From Roseomonas sp. (lineage in GTDB: Bacteria > Pseudomonadota > Alphaproteobacteria > Acetobacterales > Acetobacteraceae), in assembly GCA_020249145.1 (NCBI GenBank), contig JADCGF010000006.1, positions 62,001-126,000 on the forward strand: a stretch of DNA of 64,000 nt, read 5' to 3'. Each line of letters begins with the position of its first letter. Positions within the stretch are counted from its first letter, which is position 1. The position numbers were made by a program, and so were the translations under genes. This document shows positions 29,007 to 39,109 of this stretch, one piece after another. Below the pieces are notes generated by a model. That model searched no databases, had not been told where the DNA came from, and was given only the letters and a program-made list of their open reading frames with translations.

Positions 29007-29779
29007 ACGCCTTCGCGCCCCGCCATGTAGCCATTCTGGCTGGGCAAAGTACCGAGGCACAAAAGGCCCGCGCCGCGCTGGTCGCGCGTTATGGCAGCGC
29101 CAGCGAAGACGAAGCCGATATGGTGGTGGCGCTTGGTGGCGATGGCTTCATGCTGGAAACGCTGCACCGTTTCCTACGCCGAGGCTTGCCGGTTTATGGC
29201 ATGAACAGGGGCAGCGTTGGCTTTCTGATGAATGATTATCGGAAAGATGATCTTCCCGCGCGTCTTGCCGCCGCACAAACCGCCATTGTACATCCGCTAC
29301 GCATGGTGGCGCTGCGCCAGGATGGGCCGTCGGTAGAGGCACTCGCCATCAACGAAGTCTCCCTGCTGCGTGAAAGCCGGCAGGCCGCCAAGATACGCAT
29401 ATTGGTGGATGGCAAGGCACGTCTGCCGGAATTGATTTGCGATGGCATTTTGGTGAGCACGCCAGCCGGCAGCACTGCCTATAATCTTTCCGCGCATGGG
29501 CCAATTGTGCCTTTGAGTGCGAATTTGCTGCCGCTGACGCCGATTTCAGCTTTTCGCCCACGGCGCTGGCGCGGCGCGCTGCTGCCTTCAGATGCAACCG
29601 TGGTGTTCGAGATTCTTGAACCGGAAAAACGCCCGGTCGCAGCGGTCGCGGATTACACCGAAGTGCGCGATGTGACGCGCGTTGAAGTGCGCGAAGCGCG
29701 CGATGTCTCACTAACACTGATGTTCGACCCTGATCACGGGCTTTCGGAGCGCATCATCGCCGAGCAATTCACGGTGTGA
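29003..29779 (+). CDS. nadK: NAD kinase
   Basis: This 258-residue enzyme makes NADP from NAD and ATP. The diphosphate-binding GGDG motif lies in [13 protein letters not shown], and [21 protein letters not shown] and [20 protein letters not shown] are the other family blocks. It is of the short form usual in alphaproteobacteria. The ATG overlaps the amidase stop as ATGA, and the stop overlaps the next gene's GTG, so it is in a coupled operon. Confidence 0.96.
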   Translation: MNAFAPRHVAILAGQSTEAQKARAALVARYGSASEDEADMVVALGGDGFMLETLHRFLRRGLPVYGMNRGSVGFLMNDYRKDDLPARLAAAQTAIVHPLRMVALRQDGPSVEALAINEVSLLRESRQAAKIRILVDGKARLPELICDGILVSTPAGSTAYNLSAHGPIVPLSANLLPLTPISAFRPRRWRGALLPSDATVVFEILEPEKRPVAAVADYTEVRDVTRVEVREARDVSLTLMFDPDHGLSERIIAEQFTV

Positions 29780-30969
29780 GCGACGCGCCGCGCATTGCGC
29801 CGCGCCTGTTATTCTGGGGCACGGCAATTACGCAGCTTGTCGGCTGGGGCTGCCTTTTCACCCCCTTCCAATTAATGGTCGCACCGATGGAAGCCGAGCT
29901 TGGCTGGTCGCGCGTGTTGATCTCGGGCGCTTTCACCTGCGGCTTGCTGGTCTCAGGCCTTGTCGCGGTGCCGGCGGGGCGCTGGCAGGATCGCCATGGG
30001 CCGCGTGCCATGATGACGGGCGGCGCGCTGCTGGGCGCGCTTTTGCTGGTGTGTTGGAGTTTTGTTGTCCACCCCATCGCCTTCGTCGTGATTTGGATTT
30101 TGCTGGGTGCGGCGCATGCCACCTGCCTTTGGGGACCGGCCATGGCGGTGGTGGTGGCGGAAGCGCGTGATGTAACGCGCAGCATCACCGCCATTACGCT
30201 GATTACCGGCTTTACCGGCACAATTTTCATTCCCTTGGTGGAAGGGCTGATCAGCATTTTCGGTTGGCGCGATGCGTTGCTGGTGTTGGCGGTGATCCAA
30301 ACGGGTTCGGCAGTGATTACAGGCTACATGCTGCGCCGTGCCGGGCCACCGAAGCGCCCGTCGGAAAGCGCGGCGCCAGTGTCTTTGATGCGCCGCTTGC
30401 GCGACCCGGTGTTTCTGGGCCTTGCCTTTTGCTTTGCCGCGCATGCCTTCATCGGCACCGGGCTTGGCGCGCATCTGGTGTTGCTGCTGCGCGAACGCGG
30501 CTGGCCGGAAGCAACCGTGTTGCTGCTGGCTGCCGCGCATGGCCCGGGGCAGGTGGCGGCGCGGTTGGTGCTGTTCACGCTTGGCCGAGGCGTTGCCATG
30601 CGCCATGTCGGGCGCTTTGCCTTGTTGCTGCTGCCGATTGGCATGGCGCTTTTCGCGCTTGCGCCAGATAGCCTGGCGCTAACAATTGCCTTCATCATCG
30701 CCTGGGCAGTGGCGGATGGCTTGCTGACCATTCTGCGCGCGGCAGGGGTGGCGGAGATCATGGGTCGAGATGGATTTGGCGCCACATCCGGCGCGCTTTC
30801 GGCTTTTGCGGTATTGCCCCGGACGGCAGCGCCCTTGGCGTTAGCGCTGGTTTGGGATGCAGCCGGCGGTTATGGCCCCGTGCCGTGGCTACTGCTTGCC
30901 ATTGCGGCTTTCGCTATGGCGAGTTTTTACGCGGCGTTGCGCCCGCGAAAACCCAACGCTTCAATTTGA
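29776..30969 (+). CDS. MFS transporter
   Basis: This 397-residue major facilitator has 12 hydrophobic segments in two halves. The loop between helices 2 and 3 reads [13 protein letters not shown], matching the G-x3-D-x2-G-R pattern of MFS. It begins with GTG in the stop region of nadK (GTGA overlap). The general type is close to the monocarboxylate/oxalate-formate antiporter branch, but substrate cannot be assigned. Its last codons overlap the stop of a tiny lipoprotein gene on the other strand. Confidence 0.85.
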   Translation: MSDAPRIAPRLLFWGTAITQLVGWGCLFTPFQLMVAPMEAELGWSRVLISGAFTCGLLVSGLVAVPAGRWQDRHGPRAMMTGGALLGALLLVCWSFVVHPIAFVVIWILLGAAHATCLWGPAMAVVVAEARDVTRSITAITLITGFTGTIFIPLVEGLISIFGWRDALLVLAVIQTGSAVITGYMLRRAGPPKRPSESAAPVSLMRRLRDPVFLGLAFCFAAHAFIGTGLGAHLVLLLRERGWPEATVLLLAAAHGPGQVAARLVLFTLGRGVAMRHVGRFALLLLPIGMALFALAPDSLALTIAFIIAWAVADGLLTILRAAGVAEIMGRDGFGATSGALSAFAVLPRTAAPLALALVWDAAGGYGPVPWLLLAIAAFAMASFYAALRPRKPNASI

Positions 30970-31076
30970 CAAGCGGTTACCGCCTGCCCCGCCACCAATA
31001 TAGCCACCACGCGTGCCGCCACCTTCACAAGCGGCGAGGCCAATCAGCAGCAATGACGCCATGAAGAACCGCAGCA

Positions 31077-31077
<1 letters not shown>
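30961..31077 (-). CDS. Tiny glycine-rich lipoprotein
   Basis: This 38-residue open frame has a complete lipoprotein signal: MLRFFMASLLLIGLAAC with lipobox LAAC and Cys17. The mature part would be only about 22 residues and glycine-rich (CEGGGTRGGYIGGGAGG...). Its ATG overlaps the stop of the upstream ABC ATPase gene as TGATG, so translation is probably coupled to it. Its 3' end overlaps the convergent MFS gene by 9 bases. Size recalls entericidin-type peptides, though the sequence is different. Function is unknown; it could be an envelope partner of the importer or a chance coupling. Confidence 0.6.
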
Positions 31078-32071
<994 letters not shown>

Positions 32072-32075
<4 letters not shown>

Positions 32076-33061
32076 GCGGCCTCCGACGCGTCAAGATGAG
32101 GGTGGATGCAGCGCGCCTCCCGCCCGGGCAGAATCTCCGCCATGACGGGTTCCGCAATACAGGCTTCGGAAGCACGCGGGCAACGCGCGCGAAAGGCGCA
32201 GCCAGGCGGCAGATTGAGCAGCGAAGGCGTCATGCCTGGAATTTGGCGTAGCGCCTCACCCCGCTTGTTGCGGCTAGGCACAGAACCAATAAGCCCATGG
32301 GTATAAGGATGCAAAGGCTTATCCAGCACTTCGTTGACCGCGCCCTTTTCCACGATGCGCCCGGCATACATCACCGCAATATCATCCGCGAGGCCGGCAA
32401 CCACCGAAAGATCATGCGTAATCCAGATCATGGACGTGCCGGTGGTGGCGCAAAGCTTCTGCACCTCGGCCAAAATTTGCCCCTGAATGGTTACATCCAA
32501 GGCTGTGGTCGGTTCATCGGCAACAATCAATTGCGGTTCATGCAACAGCGCAATTGCAATGGCTACACGCTGACGCATACCGCCCGAAAACTGGTGCGGA
32601 TAGGCCTTCAGCCTTTCATCCGGCGAAGGAATACCCACCATGCCAAGCGTATCGCGCGCACGCTGGCGGGCTTCTTCGGTGGAAACCTTCTTATGTGCCT
32701 TAACGGTTTCGATCATCTGCGTATCAATGCGCAGCACCGGGTTCAGCGTCATCATCGGGTCTTGGAAGATCATGGCGATGCGGTTGCCCCGCAAATCGCG
32801 CATTTCTTCTTCGGATAGCTTGGCCAGATCGTGCCCCTGAAACAGGATGGACCCGCCCGCAATGCGCCCAGGTGGGTCAACCAGGCCAATGATGGAAAAG
32901 CCCGTGACGGATTTGCCGGAACCGGATTCGCCGACAAGCCCCATCACCTTGCCCCGGCCGACGGAGAAAGAAACGCCATCCACCGCCTTCACCACGCCAG
33001 CGCGGGTGAAGAAATGCGTCTGCAGATCGCGAACTTCTAAGGTAGGCGCCGTCATGCTCAT
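32072..33061 (-). CDS. Dipeptide/oligopeptide ABC importer, ATPase subunit (DppD/OppD-like)
   Basis: This 329-residue ATPase has Walker [10 protein letters not shown], signature [14 protein letters not shown] and Walker [13 protein letters not shown], with the C-terminal peptide-importer motif [14 protein letters not shown]. It is the second ATPase of the importer. Four-base overlaps on both sides (with the DppC-like and DppF-like genes) show a tightly packed operon. Substrate may be a peptide, glutathione, opine or nickel chelate; sequence does not decide. Confidence 0.92.
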
Positions 33062-33969
33062 TTCTTCAGTCGCGGGTTCAGCACATCGCGCAATTGATCG
33101 CCCACCAGATTGATGGAGACAATCGTGATCAGCAGCGCAATGCCGGGATAGAAGGAAATCCAGTATTTGCCTGAGAGCATATACTCATATCCATTGGCGA
33201 TCAGCAGGCCGAGCGATGGTTCCGTAATAGGCACACCAAGGCCAAGGAAGGAAAGTGTCGCTTCCAGCGCAATAGCGCGCGCCACCTGCATGGTGCCCAC
33301 CACGATCAGCGGCGGCAGGCAATTGGGCAGCAAATGGCGAAACAACACGCGATGCGTGGGCAAAGCGAGGCACTGCGCCGCTTCAATATACTCACGCCGG
33401 CGTTCCACCAGCGCCGTGCCACGCACCGTGCGCGCGTAATAGGCCCATTCCACCAGCACAAGTGCGATCACCACATTCATGATGCCCTTACCCAGAAAAG
33501 CGAGGATCATCAGTGCGGCCAGAATGGTCGGGAAGGAAAGCTGCAAATCCACGAGCCGCATGATCACGCTATCGGTCCGGCCACCAGCATAGGCAGCCAG
33601 CAAGCCAAGCGAAGCGCCAATCAGGCAGGCAATCAGCGCGGAACCCGCGCCAACGGTCAGCGAAATCCGCAAGCCGTAGATGATACCAGAGAGCATATCG
33701 CGGCCCTGATCATCCGTGCCCAACAGAAAGGTGAAGCCGGCACCACCAACCGTGCCGGGCTCCATGCGGCCATCCATGATATCAAGCTCAGCCAAATCAT
33801 AAGGGTTCTGCGGCGTGATCCAAGGCGCGAAGATGGCGAGCAAGGCAATGATGATGAAAACCACCAACCCACCCAGCGCCACCTTGCTTTCCGAGAATTC
33901 AGACACGAAGCGGCGGAAGGGCGTTTCAACCTTTTCCGTCGGCTTGGCGGAAGTGACAACGTCGCTCAT
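33058..33969 (-). CDS. Dipeptide/oligopeptide ABC importer, permease (DppC-like)
   Basis: This 303-residue inner-membrane permease has an N-terminal cytoplasmic stretch, one helix (LGGLVVFIIIALLAIFAPW), a periplasmic loop (LAELDIMDGRMEPG), and the type 1 importer core with five more helices. The EAA loop reads REYIEAAQCLALPTHRVLFR, the ATPase contact. The motif HLLPNCLPPLIVVGTMQVARAI is typical of DppC. It overlaps the neighbouring dppB- and dppD-type genes by four bases. Confidence 0.92.
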   Translation of the reverse strand: MSDVVTSAKPTEKVETPFRRFVSEFSESKVALGGLVVFIIIALLAIFAPWITPQNPYDLAELDIMDGRMEPGTVGGAGFTFLLGTDDQGRDMLSGIIYGLRISLTVGAGSALIACLIGASLGLLAAYAGGRTDSVIMRLVDLQLSFPTILAALMILAFLGKGIMNVVIALVLVEWAYYARTVRGTALVERRREYIEAAQCLALPTHRVLFRHLLPNCLPPLIVVGTMQVARAIALEATLSFLGLGVPITEPSLGLLIANGYEYMLSGKYWISFYPGIALLITIVSINLVGDQLRDVLNPRLKK

Positions 33970-34943
33970 GTGCCTTTGCTCTCCAGCCGGACGCGCGGAT
34001 CAAGCATTGAATAGGTGAGGTCCACAATCAGGTTGATGGCGATGAACATCAGCACAATCAGCATCAGATAAGCGACGATCACCGGGCGATCCAGCACATT
34101 GATCGAATCAATGATCAGCTTGCCCATGCCCGGCCAGGCAAAGACGCTTTCCGTCACCACCGAAAAGGCGATGGTGCTGCCAAGTTCCAGCCCCACCACT
34201 GTCACCACCGGGATCAAGATATTCTTGAACACATGCACGAAGGTCACGCGCGCCGGCGAAAGCCCCTTGGCGCGGGCGAATTTCACGTAATCCATCAGCA
34301 TGGTTTCGCGCACACCCGCGCGTGTCAGGCGAATGACCAGGCTGATCTTGAAGAGTGACAGGTTCAGCGCAGGCATCGCCATGTGCCGCAAGCCATCCCA
34401 GGTCAGGAAGGACCATTGCAGGCCAAGCAGCGTGCCCGTATCGCCCCGCCCGGTGGAAGGCAGCCAGCCCAGATAGACGGCAAACACCATAATCAGCATC
34501 AGCCCCACCCAGAAGGTGGGCAGCGAAAAGCCCAGAATGGACCCCGCCATGATCACGCGGCTGAAGCGGCTATCCGGGCGAAGGCCGGCATAAAGCCCAA
34601 GCGGCAGGCCGATGATCAGCGCGAAAATGGTCGCGCCAAAGGCCAGTTCCATCGTGGCTGGCATGCGCTGCAAAATCAGCTTCAGCGCCGGTTCATTATA
34701 GACGAATGATCGCCCCAAATCGCCCTGCAACGCCTTGGTCAGAAACACCGCATATTGCTGCCATAGCGGCAGATCGAGCCCAAGCGCCTGCACGGCGCGT
34801 TCACGTTCAATCTGGTCCGCATCCGGGCTGATCAGGATTTCCACCGGATCGCCAATGGCGAAAACACCGATAAAGACAATCAGTGACATCGCCAGCACAA
34901 CAAGCAGTGCCTGCAAGACGCGCCGAACAAGGTAGACGGTCAT
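33966..34943 (-). CDS. Dipeptide/oligopeptide ABC importer, permease (DppB-like)
   Basis: This 325-residue permease has the N-terminal YLVRRVLQALLVVLAMSL helix typical of DppB, a periplasmic domain with LGRSFVYNEPALKLI, and the core helices. The EAA loop reads MLMDYVKFARAKGLSPARV. It forms the channel with the DppC-like permease. It follows the binding-protein gene by 15 bases and overlaps the next gene by four, which fixes the operon order SBP-B-C-D-F. Confidence 0.92.
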   Translation of the reverse strand: MTVYLVRRVLQALLVVLAMSLIVFIGVFAIGDPVEILISPDADQIERERAVQALGLDLPLWQQYAVFLTKALQGDLGRSFVYNEPALKLILQRMPATMELAFGATIFALIIGLPLGLYAGLRPDSRFSRVIMAGSILGFSLPTFWVGLMLIMVFAVYLGWLPSTGRGDTGTLLGLQWSFLTWDGLRHMAMPALNLSLFKISLVIRLTRAGVRETMLMDYVKFARAKGLSPARVTFVHVFKNILIPVVTVVGLELGSTIAFSVVTESVFAWPGMGKLIIDSINVLDRPVIVAYLMLIVLMFIAINLIVDLTYSMLDPRVRLESKGT

Positions 34944-34958
34944 TTGCCCCTATCCGGT

Positions 34959-36548
34959 TCAGCGCGCCGCCGGGCGCACATCCTGTGCGCGCGTCAGCTC
35001 ATCATTGCGGGCATCATGCGCCAAATGGCGGCGCATACCCCAGATATTGGTTTGGATATGCAGCGGGATCACCGCCACATCCTCAGCCGCGATGCGCTGC
35101 GCGTCTATCACCAATCGCACGCGCTTCGCTTCATCCAGCTCCACCAAGGATTGATCCAGCAGCGCATCCAGCCGCGGGTTGGAATAGCGCCCACGATTGG
35201 AAGACCCCCAGCCCTTTTCGCGCGTCTGGGTCGCCAGGATATTGCGCAGGGGATGAGACCCATCCGGGTTGGAACCCCAGCCAATCAAATGCGCAGAAAA
35301 ATCCGCCCGCCCGGCGCGGCCCACAAAAGTGGTCCAAGGCTGCGCTTCCACCGTGGTGCGCACGCCAATGCGCGTCCACATCTGGCCCACGGCCTGGATG
35401 ATGCGCGCGTCATTCACATAGCGATCATTCGGGCCATTCAACTGAATGCGAAAGCCCTGCGGATAGCCCGCTTCCGCCAGCAGGCGGCGCGCCCCATCGG
35501 GATCGAAGGGCGGCGGCGTCACGCCGGGCACATGCGTATAGACACCTTCGGGCAGGAATTGCCCTGCCGGCACGGCGGCACCTTCCATGACACGTTCCAC
35601 AATCGCCTTGCGGTCAATGGCAATCGAAAGCGCACGCCGCACCCGCACATCCTGCAGCGGATTGCGCCCCAGCGGCTTGCCATCATTATCCGTGATGAAG
35701 GGTGAATTTTCATTAGCCGGGCGCAGGTGATCAAGGCCAAGGAAGATCAAGCGCAGGCCAACCACTTCCGAAAGCGCAATCCGGTTATCCTGGCGCAGCT
35801 TCGCCAGATCCGATGTCGGCACCTGGTCAATGAATTCCACATCGCCGGCCAGCAGCGCCGCGGTGCGCGCCGCATCATTGGTGATCATGCGATAGATCAC
35901 GCGCTGGAAAGCCGCGCGATCACCCCAGTAATTGTCGTTGCGTTCGAATTCAATGCGGTCGCCGCTGCGATGCGACACCACGCGATAAGGGCCAGTGCCA
36001 ATCGCCGCGCGGCCCGCATTGAATTCCTCGGTCGTCGCGTTCTGATGCGTCTCCCGGTCCAGGATGCGGACATTGGTCATGTCCAAAGGCATCAGCGGAT
36101 GCGGCGCCGCGGTGCGGAAGCGCATGGTCAGCGGGTCAACAATTTCTATCGCCTGAATAGGCCGCGAATAGGCCGCGAAGGATGAAGGGCTATTGGGCAC
36201 ATTGGGCAGGCGCTGCAGCGTGAAGGCCACATCCTCCGCCGTGAAGGGGTTGCCATTATGGAAGCGCACATTGGGCCGCAGCTTGAATTCCCAGACATTG
36301 GGCTCCACCGCGCGCCAGCTTAGCGCCAGGCCGGGTAGGTTGTTCGATTTCGCATCCGTATTCACCAACTTGTCGAAGATGGTATCCGCGACCGCGTTAT
36401 TGGGCGAAAGCTGATGGTAATGCGGATCAAGCGAGGTCACGGGTGCGGCCACCGCCATGGTGACGCTTTGGGCCAGCGCGCCTTGCGCCGAAAGACCAAT
36501 GAGTGCGGTGCCGGTAGCCAACACCAACTTCCGAAGATTAACCTTCAT
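34959..36548 (-). CDS. Peptide-type ABC substrate-binding protein (SBP_bac_5), operon-encoded
   Basis: This 529-residue periplasmic receptor has a signal peptide (MKVNLRKLVLATGTALIGLS..., cleaved after ALA-Q near residue 26) and the SBP_bac_5 fold: LALSWRAVEPNVWEFKLRPN, NPFTAEDVAFTLQRL, GTGPYRVVSHRSGDR and VRRALSIAIDRKAIV. It feeds the DppBCDF-type permease encoded directly downstream. A clear paralog (36649-38241) is divergently transcribed from the other side of a 100-bp shared promoter region. Confidence 0.93.
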   Translation of the reverse strand: MKVNLRKLVLATGTALIGLSAQGALAQSVTMAVAAPVTSLDPHYHQLSPNNAVADTIFDKLVNTDAKSNNLPGLALSWRAVEPNVWEFKLRPNVRFHNGNPFTAEDVAFTLQRLPNVPNSPSSFAAYSRPIQAIEIVDPLTMRFRTAAPHPLMPLDMTNVRILDRETHQNATTEEFNAGRAAIGTGPYRVVSHRSGDRIEFERNDNYWGDRAAFQRVIYRMITNDAARTAALLAGDVEFIDQVPTSDLAKLRQDNRIALSEVVGLRLIFLGLDHLRPANENSPFITDNDGKPLGRNPLQDVRVRRALSIAIDRKAIVERVMEGAAVPAGQFLPEGVYTHVPGVTPPPFDPDGARRLLAEAGYPQGFRIQLNGPNDRYVNDARIIQAVGQMWTRIGVRTTVEAQPWTTFVGRAGRADFSAHLIGWGSNPDGSHPLRNILATQTREKGWGSSNRGRYSNPRLDALLDQSLVELDEAKRVRLVIDAQRIAAEDVAVIPLHIQTNIWGMRRHLAHDARNDELTRAQDVRPAAR

Positions 36549-36648
36549 CCCAGCCCCCTGTTGTTTTTGAGCCTAACCTCACTTCCTTCTAGCAGCCGGC
36601 GCGCGGCACCGCTAGCATCGCCCCGATCCCTAGCAGGAGAATGCCGCC

Positions 36649-38241
36649 ATGCCCCCCTCACCATCCCGCCCCCCTCGTCTTGCCTTGGCCGCCCTGCTGC
36701 TGGCCGGCATGGGCGCTTCGGGCGCTTTTGCGCAAAATCTGACCATTGGTATTGGCGGATCGCCCACAGCGCTTGATCCGCATTTCTATAATGCCTCCCC
36801 CAATATCAGCCTGACGCAGCATATGTTCGACCGGCTGGTAGAACAGGATGCCGAAGCGCGGCTGCAACCCATGCTGGCGGAAAGCTGGCGGCCCATTTCG
36901 GACACGCTTTGGGAATTCAAGCTCCGCCCCGATGTCAAATGGCATGATGGGAGGGATTTCACCGCCGATGATGTGGCCTTCACCATCGAACGCGTGCCGA
37001 ATGTCCGCAATAGCCCAGGCAGCTTCGCCGGCATGATCCGCGCCATTACGCGCGCTGAGATCATGGACCCGCTCACCATCCGCTTCCACACCGCCGCACC
37101 CCATCCGCTGCTGCCGACGGAATTGGCATCCGTGCAGATCATCTCTCGCCACGCTGGCGCCGGGGCGGAGACTGAGGATTACAATGCCGGCCGCGCCGCG
37201 ATTGGCACTGGCCCCTATCGGCTGGCGAATTACCGTCAAGGTGACCGCACCGAATTCACGCGGAATGAGAATTACTGGGCCGGGCCGCAGCCCTGGGCGC
37301 GGGTATCCTATCGCTTTATCGCCAATGATGCGGCCCGCACCGCGGCCCTGCTGGCCGGCGATGTTGATGTGATTGACCAGGTGCCGTCATCCGATCTGGA
37401 AAGGCTCAGGCGCGATCAACGGATTTCGCTTTATGAAATCCAAGGGCTGCGCTTGATCTACCTGATCTTTGATTATTCACGGTCAGAAAACCCTGTTCTG
37501 GTCAGCGACAATGAAGGCAAGCCCCTCACGCGCAACCCCTTCCATGATGTGCGCGTGCGCCGCGCGCTTTCCATGGCGATAGACCGCAATGCTTTGGCCG
37601 ATCGTGTCATGGAAGGCACCGCCAAGCCCGCCGGCCAATGGCTGCCGCCTGGCGCCTTTTCCTATAACCCCGATGTGCCCGTGCCGCGTTTTGATGCAGA
37701 TGGCGCGCGGCGCCTGCTGGCGGAAGCCGGCTTCCCGCAGGGCTTCCGCCTGACGCTGATGGCGCCCAATGATCGCTGGCCGAATGATGCCCGCACCGCG
37801 CAGGCTGTCGCGCAAATGTGGACACGCGTTGGGCTGCGCACCGAAGTGCAGACCCTGCCCTGGACCACCTATGCCGCACGGAATGCTCGGCAGGAATTCA
37901 ACGCCCGCATGGGCGGTTGGGGCAGCGTGACCGGCGAGGCTTCCTATATGCTGGTCAATATCTTCGGCACCTTTGACCGCGAGAAACGCCGCGGCGCCGC
38001 CAATTCATCGCGCTATTCCAACCCGGCGCTTGATGCGCTGACCGAACGCGCTGCCGCCACGCTGGATGATGCGGAGCGCGAAAAACTGCTGCGGGAGGCT
38101 GTGAAGATGGTCACCATGGACGAACAGGTGATGATCCCGCTGTTTCAATTGGTGAATGTCTGGGCAGCGCGGCGCGGCTTTGCCTATACGCCGCGCATGG
38201 ATGAACGGACAACGGCCATGGCGGTGAAGCCGGCGAATTGA
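36649..38241 (+). CDS. Peptide-type ABC substrate-binding protein, divergent paralog
   Basis: This 530-residue SBP_bac_5 receptor has a signal peptide (LALAALLLAGMGASGAFAQ). It is collinear with its neighbour over its full length, sharing blocks such as NDAARTAALLAGDV, EFKLRP, GPYR and DVRVRRALS. It has its own AGGAG site 9 bases before the ATG at 36649; an out-of-frame ATG lies between. No permease genes accompany it, so it probably uses the DppBCDF-type channel across the divergent promoter, with altered ligand range. A double-hairpin repeat begins 18 bases after the stop. Confidence 0.92.
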   Translation: MPPSPSRPPRLALAALLLAGMGASGAFAQNLTIGIGGSPTALDPHFYNASPNISLTQHMFDRLVEQDAEARLQPMLAESWRPISDTLWEFKLRPDVKWHDGRDFTADDVAFTIERVPNVRNSPGSFAGMIRAITRAEIMDPLTIRFHTAAPHPLLPTELASVQIISRHAGAGAETEDYNAGRAAIGTGPYRLANYRQGDRTEFTRNENYWAGPQPWARVSYRFIANDAARTAALLAGDVDVIDQVPSSDLERLRRDQRISLYEIQGLRLIYLIFDYSRSENPVLVSDNEGKPLTRNPFHDVRVRRALSMAIDRNALADRVMEGTAKPAGQWLPPGAFSYNPDVPVPRFDADGARRLLAEAGFPQGFRLTLMAPNDRWPNDARTAQAVAQMWTRVGLRTEVQTLPWTTYAARNARQEFNARMGGWGSVTGEASYMLVNIFGTFDREKRRGAANSSRYSNPALDALTERAAATLDDAEREKLLREAVKMVTMDEQVMIPLFQLVNVWAARRGFAYTPRMDERTTAMAVKPAN

Positions 38242-38258
38242 GGGGTGGTTGAGACCGA

Positions 38259-38319
38259 TCAGGGAGGGCTTTGCCCTCCCTGAAACCCACCCACCATAGG
38301 CCCGCGGCCTTTGGAAACC
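38259..38319 (-). repeat. Double-hairpin 61-bp repeat, copy A
   Basis: Copy A, read on the minus strand, matches a plus-strand copy at 61626-61686 at 58 of 61 positions by eye. It contains two stems: CAGGGAGGGC/GCCCTCCCTG (AAA loop, perfect here) and CCAAAGGCC/GGCCTATGG (one mismatch here). The copy lies 18 bases after the SBP stop codon and before an AT-richer pocket. It looks like a REP-type intergenic element. No transposase is nearby. Confidence 0.85.
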
Positions 38320-38513
38320 ATGACTTCAGCACGGTCTTGGAATGACAGGGACAGCCAAGCCGCAACTAAGGCGCATTTCACCCATCAATAGGCCGCAAAT
38401 TTCGGCAGAAAATACACGCCATGAAGAACATCCCTGGCACCGCCAAACACACTGCCTCTACAACCTGCGAAAATGTTGGGAAGCTGCGCCGATACCATTA
38501 TGCGCGCCTCCCC

Positions 38514-39098
38514 ATGATCCAGGAAATGGCCCGCTGCACTGTGCTATTCATGGGCTTGAGCCTTGCCTCAGGCTGTGCCGTCTTTAATCCCTCTCCCCCT
38601 GAAACTCTTGAACGACAGGTCGAGGGGGCTTTGCCGCCAGGACTTGGAAAACCGGAGCACATTGAGAAGCTACGATGGTACGTCAGCGGTAGCGCGTTAC
38701 GATATTCTGACTGTGACGGTGCCATAGCGATTTTCCGAGATCGATTCGTCTTGCTGCGCGGAAGTACATATCTGAGTTCTCGAGTTGTATATCCGCCAGG
38801 ATCATCACTCCCCTCGGGGAGTGTTAGCGAAACAAAATGCGCCGGTGGTTTCAATGAAGTTACGCCAGAGAGCATACGCCTTGCTGGATCACCCCCGGAT
38901 AGCTATCGCGACATCCACTCTGCAGTTTCCTACCTTAACCGCGGCCTGTTTGGACTAAATACTTTTCTGGAACTCCGCGTGCCGTTTGGGCCACCAATAT
39001 TCCAGCCGGGCAGGCCACGGAGTCCGAGGATCCTCGTCATGAAGCTTTCGCCGGATAGCCAAATTCCTCGCATTCTGGAACAACGCCGCGGGCAGTGA
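38514..39098 (+). CDS. Putative lipoprotein of unknown function
   Basis: The predicted protein has 194 residues from the ATG at 38514, with a signal MIQEMARCTVLFMGLSLASGC and lipobox ASGC (Cys21). The open frame continues upstream to 38421, but the extra residues are hydrophilic and would bury the signal. The mature part has a few cysteines (SDCDGAIAIF, ETKCAGGF) that could form a disulfide, and no domain I recognise. Base composition and codon use are clearly more AT-rich than the flanking genes, suggesting transfer or a fast-evolving orphan. It converges on another lipoprotein-like gene 11 bases away. Confidence 0.65.
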   Translation: MIQEMARCTVLFMGLSLASGCAVFNPSPPETLERQVEGALPPGLGKPEHIEKLRWYVSGSALRYSDCDGAIAIFRDRFVLLRGSTYLSSRVVYPPGSSLPSGSVSETKCAGGFNEVTPESIRLAGSPPDSYRDIHSAVSYLNRGLFGLNTFLELRVPFGPPIFQPGRPRSPRILVMKLSPDSQIPRILEQRRGQ

Positions 39099-39109
39099 AA
39101 CATGCCGCT

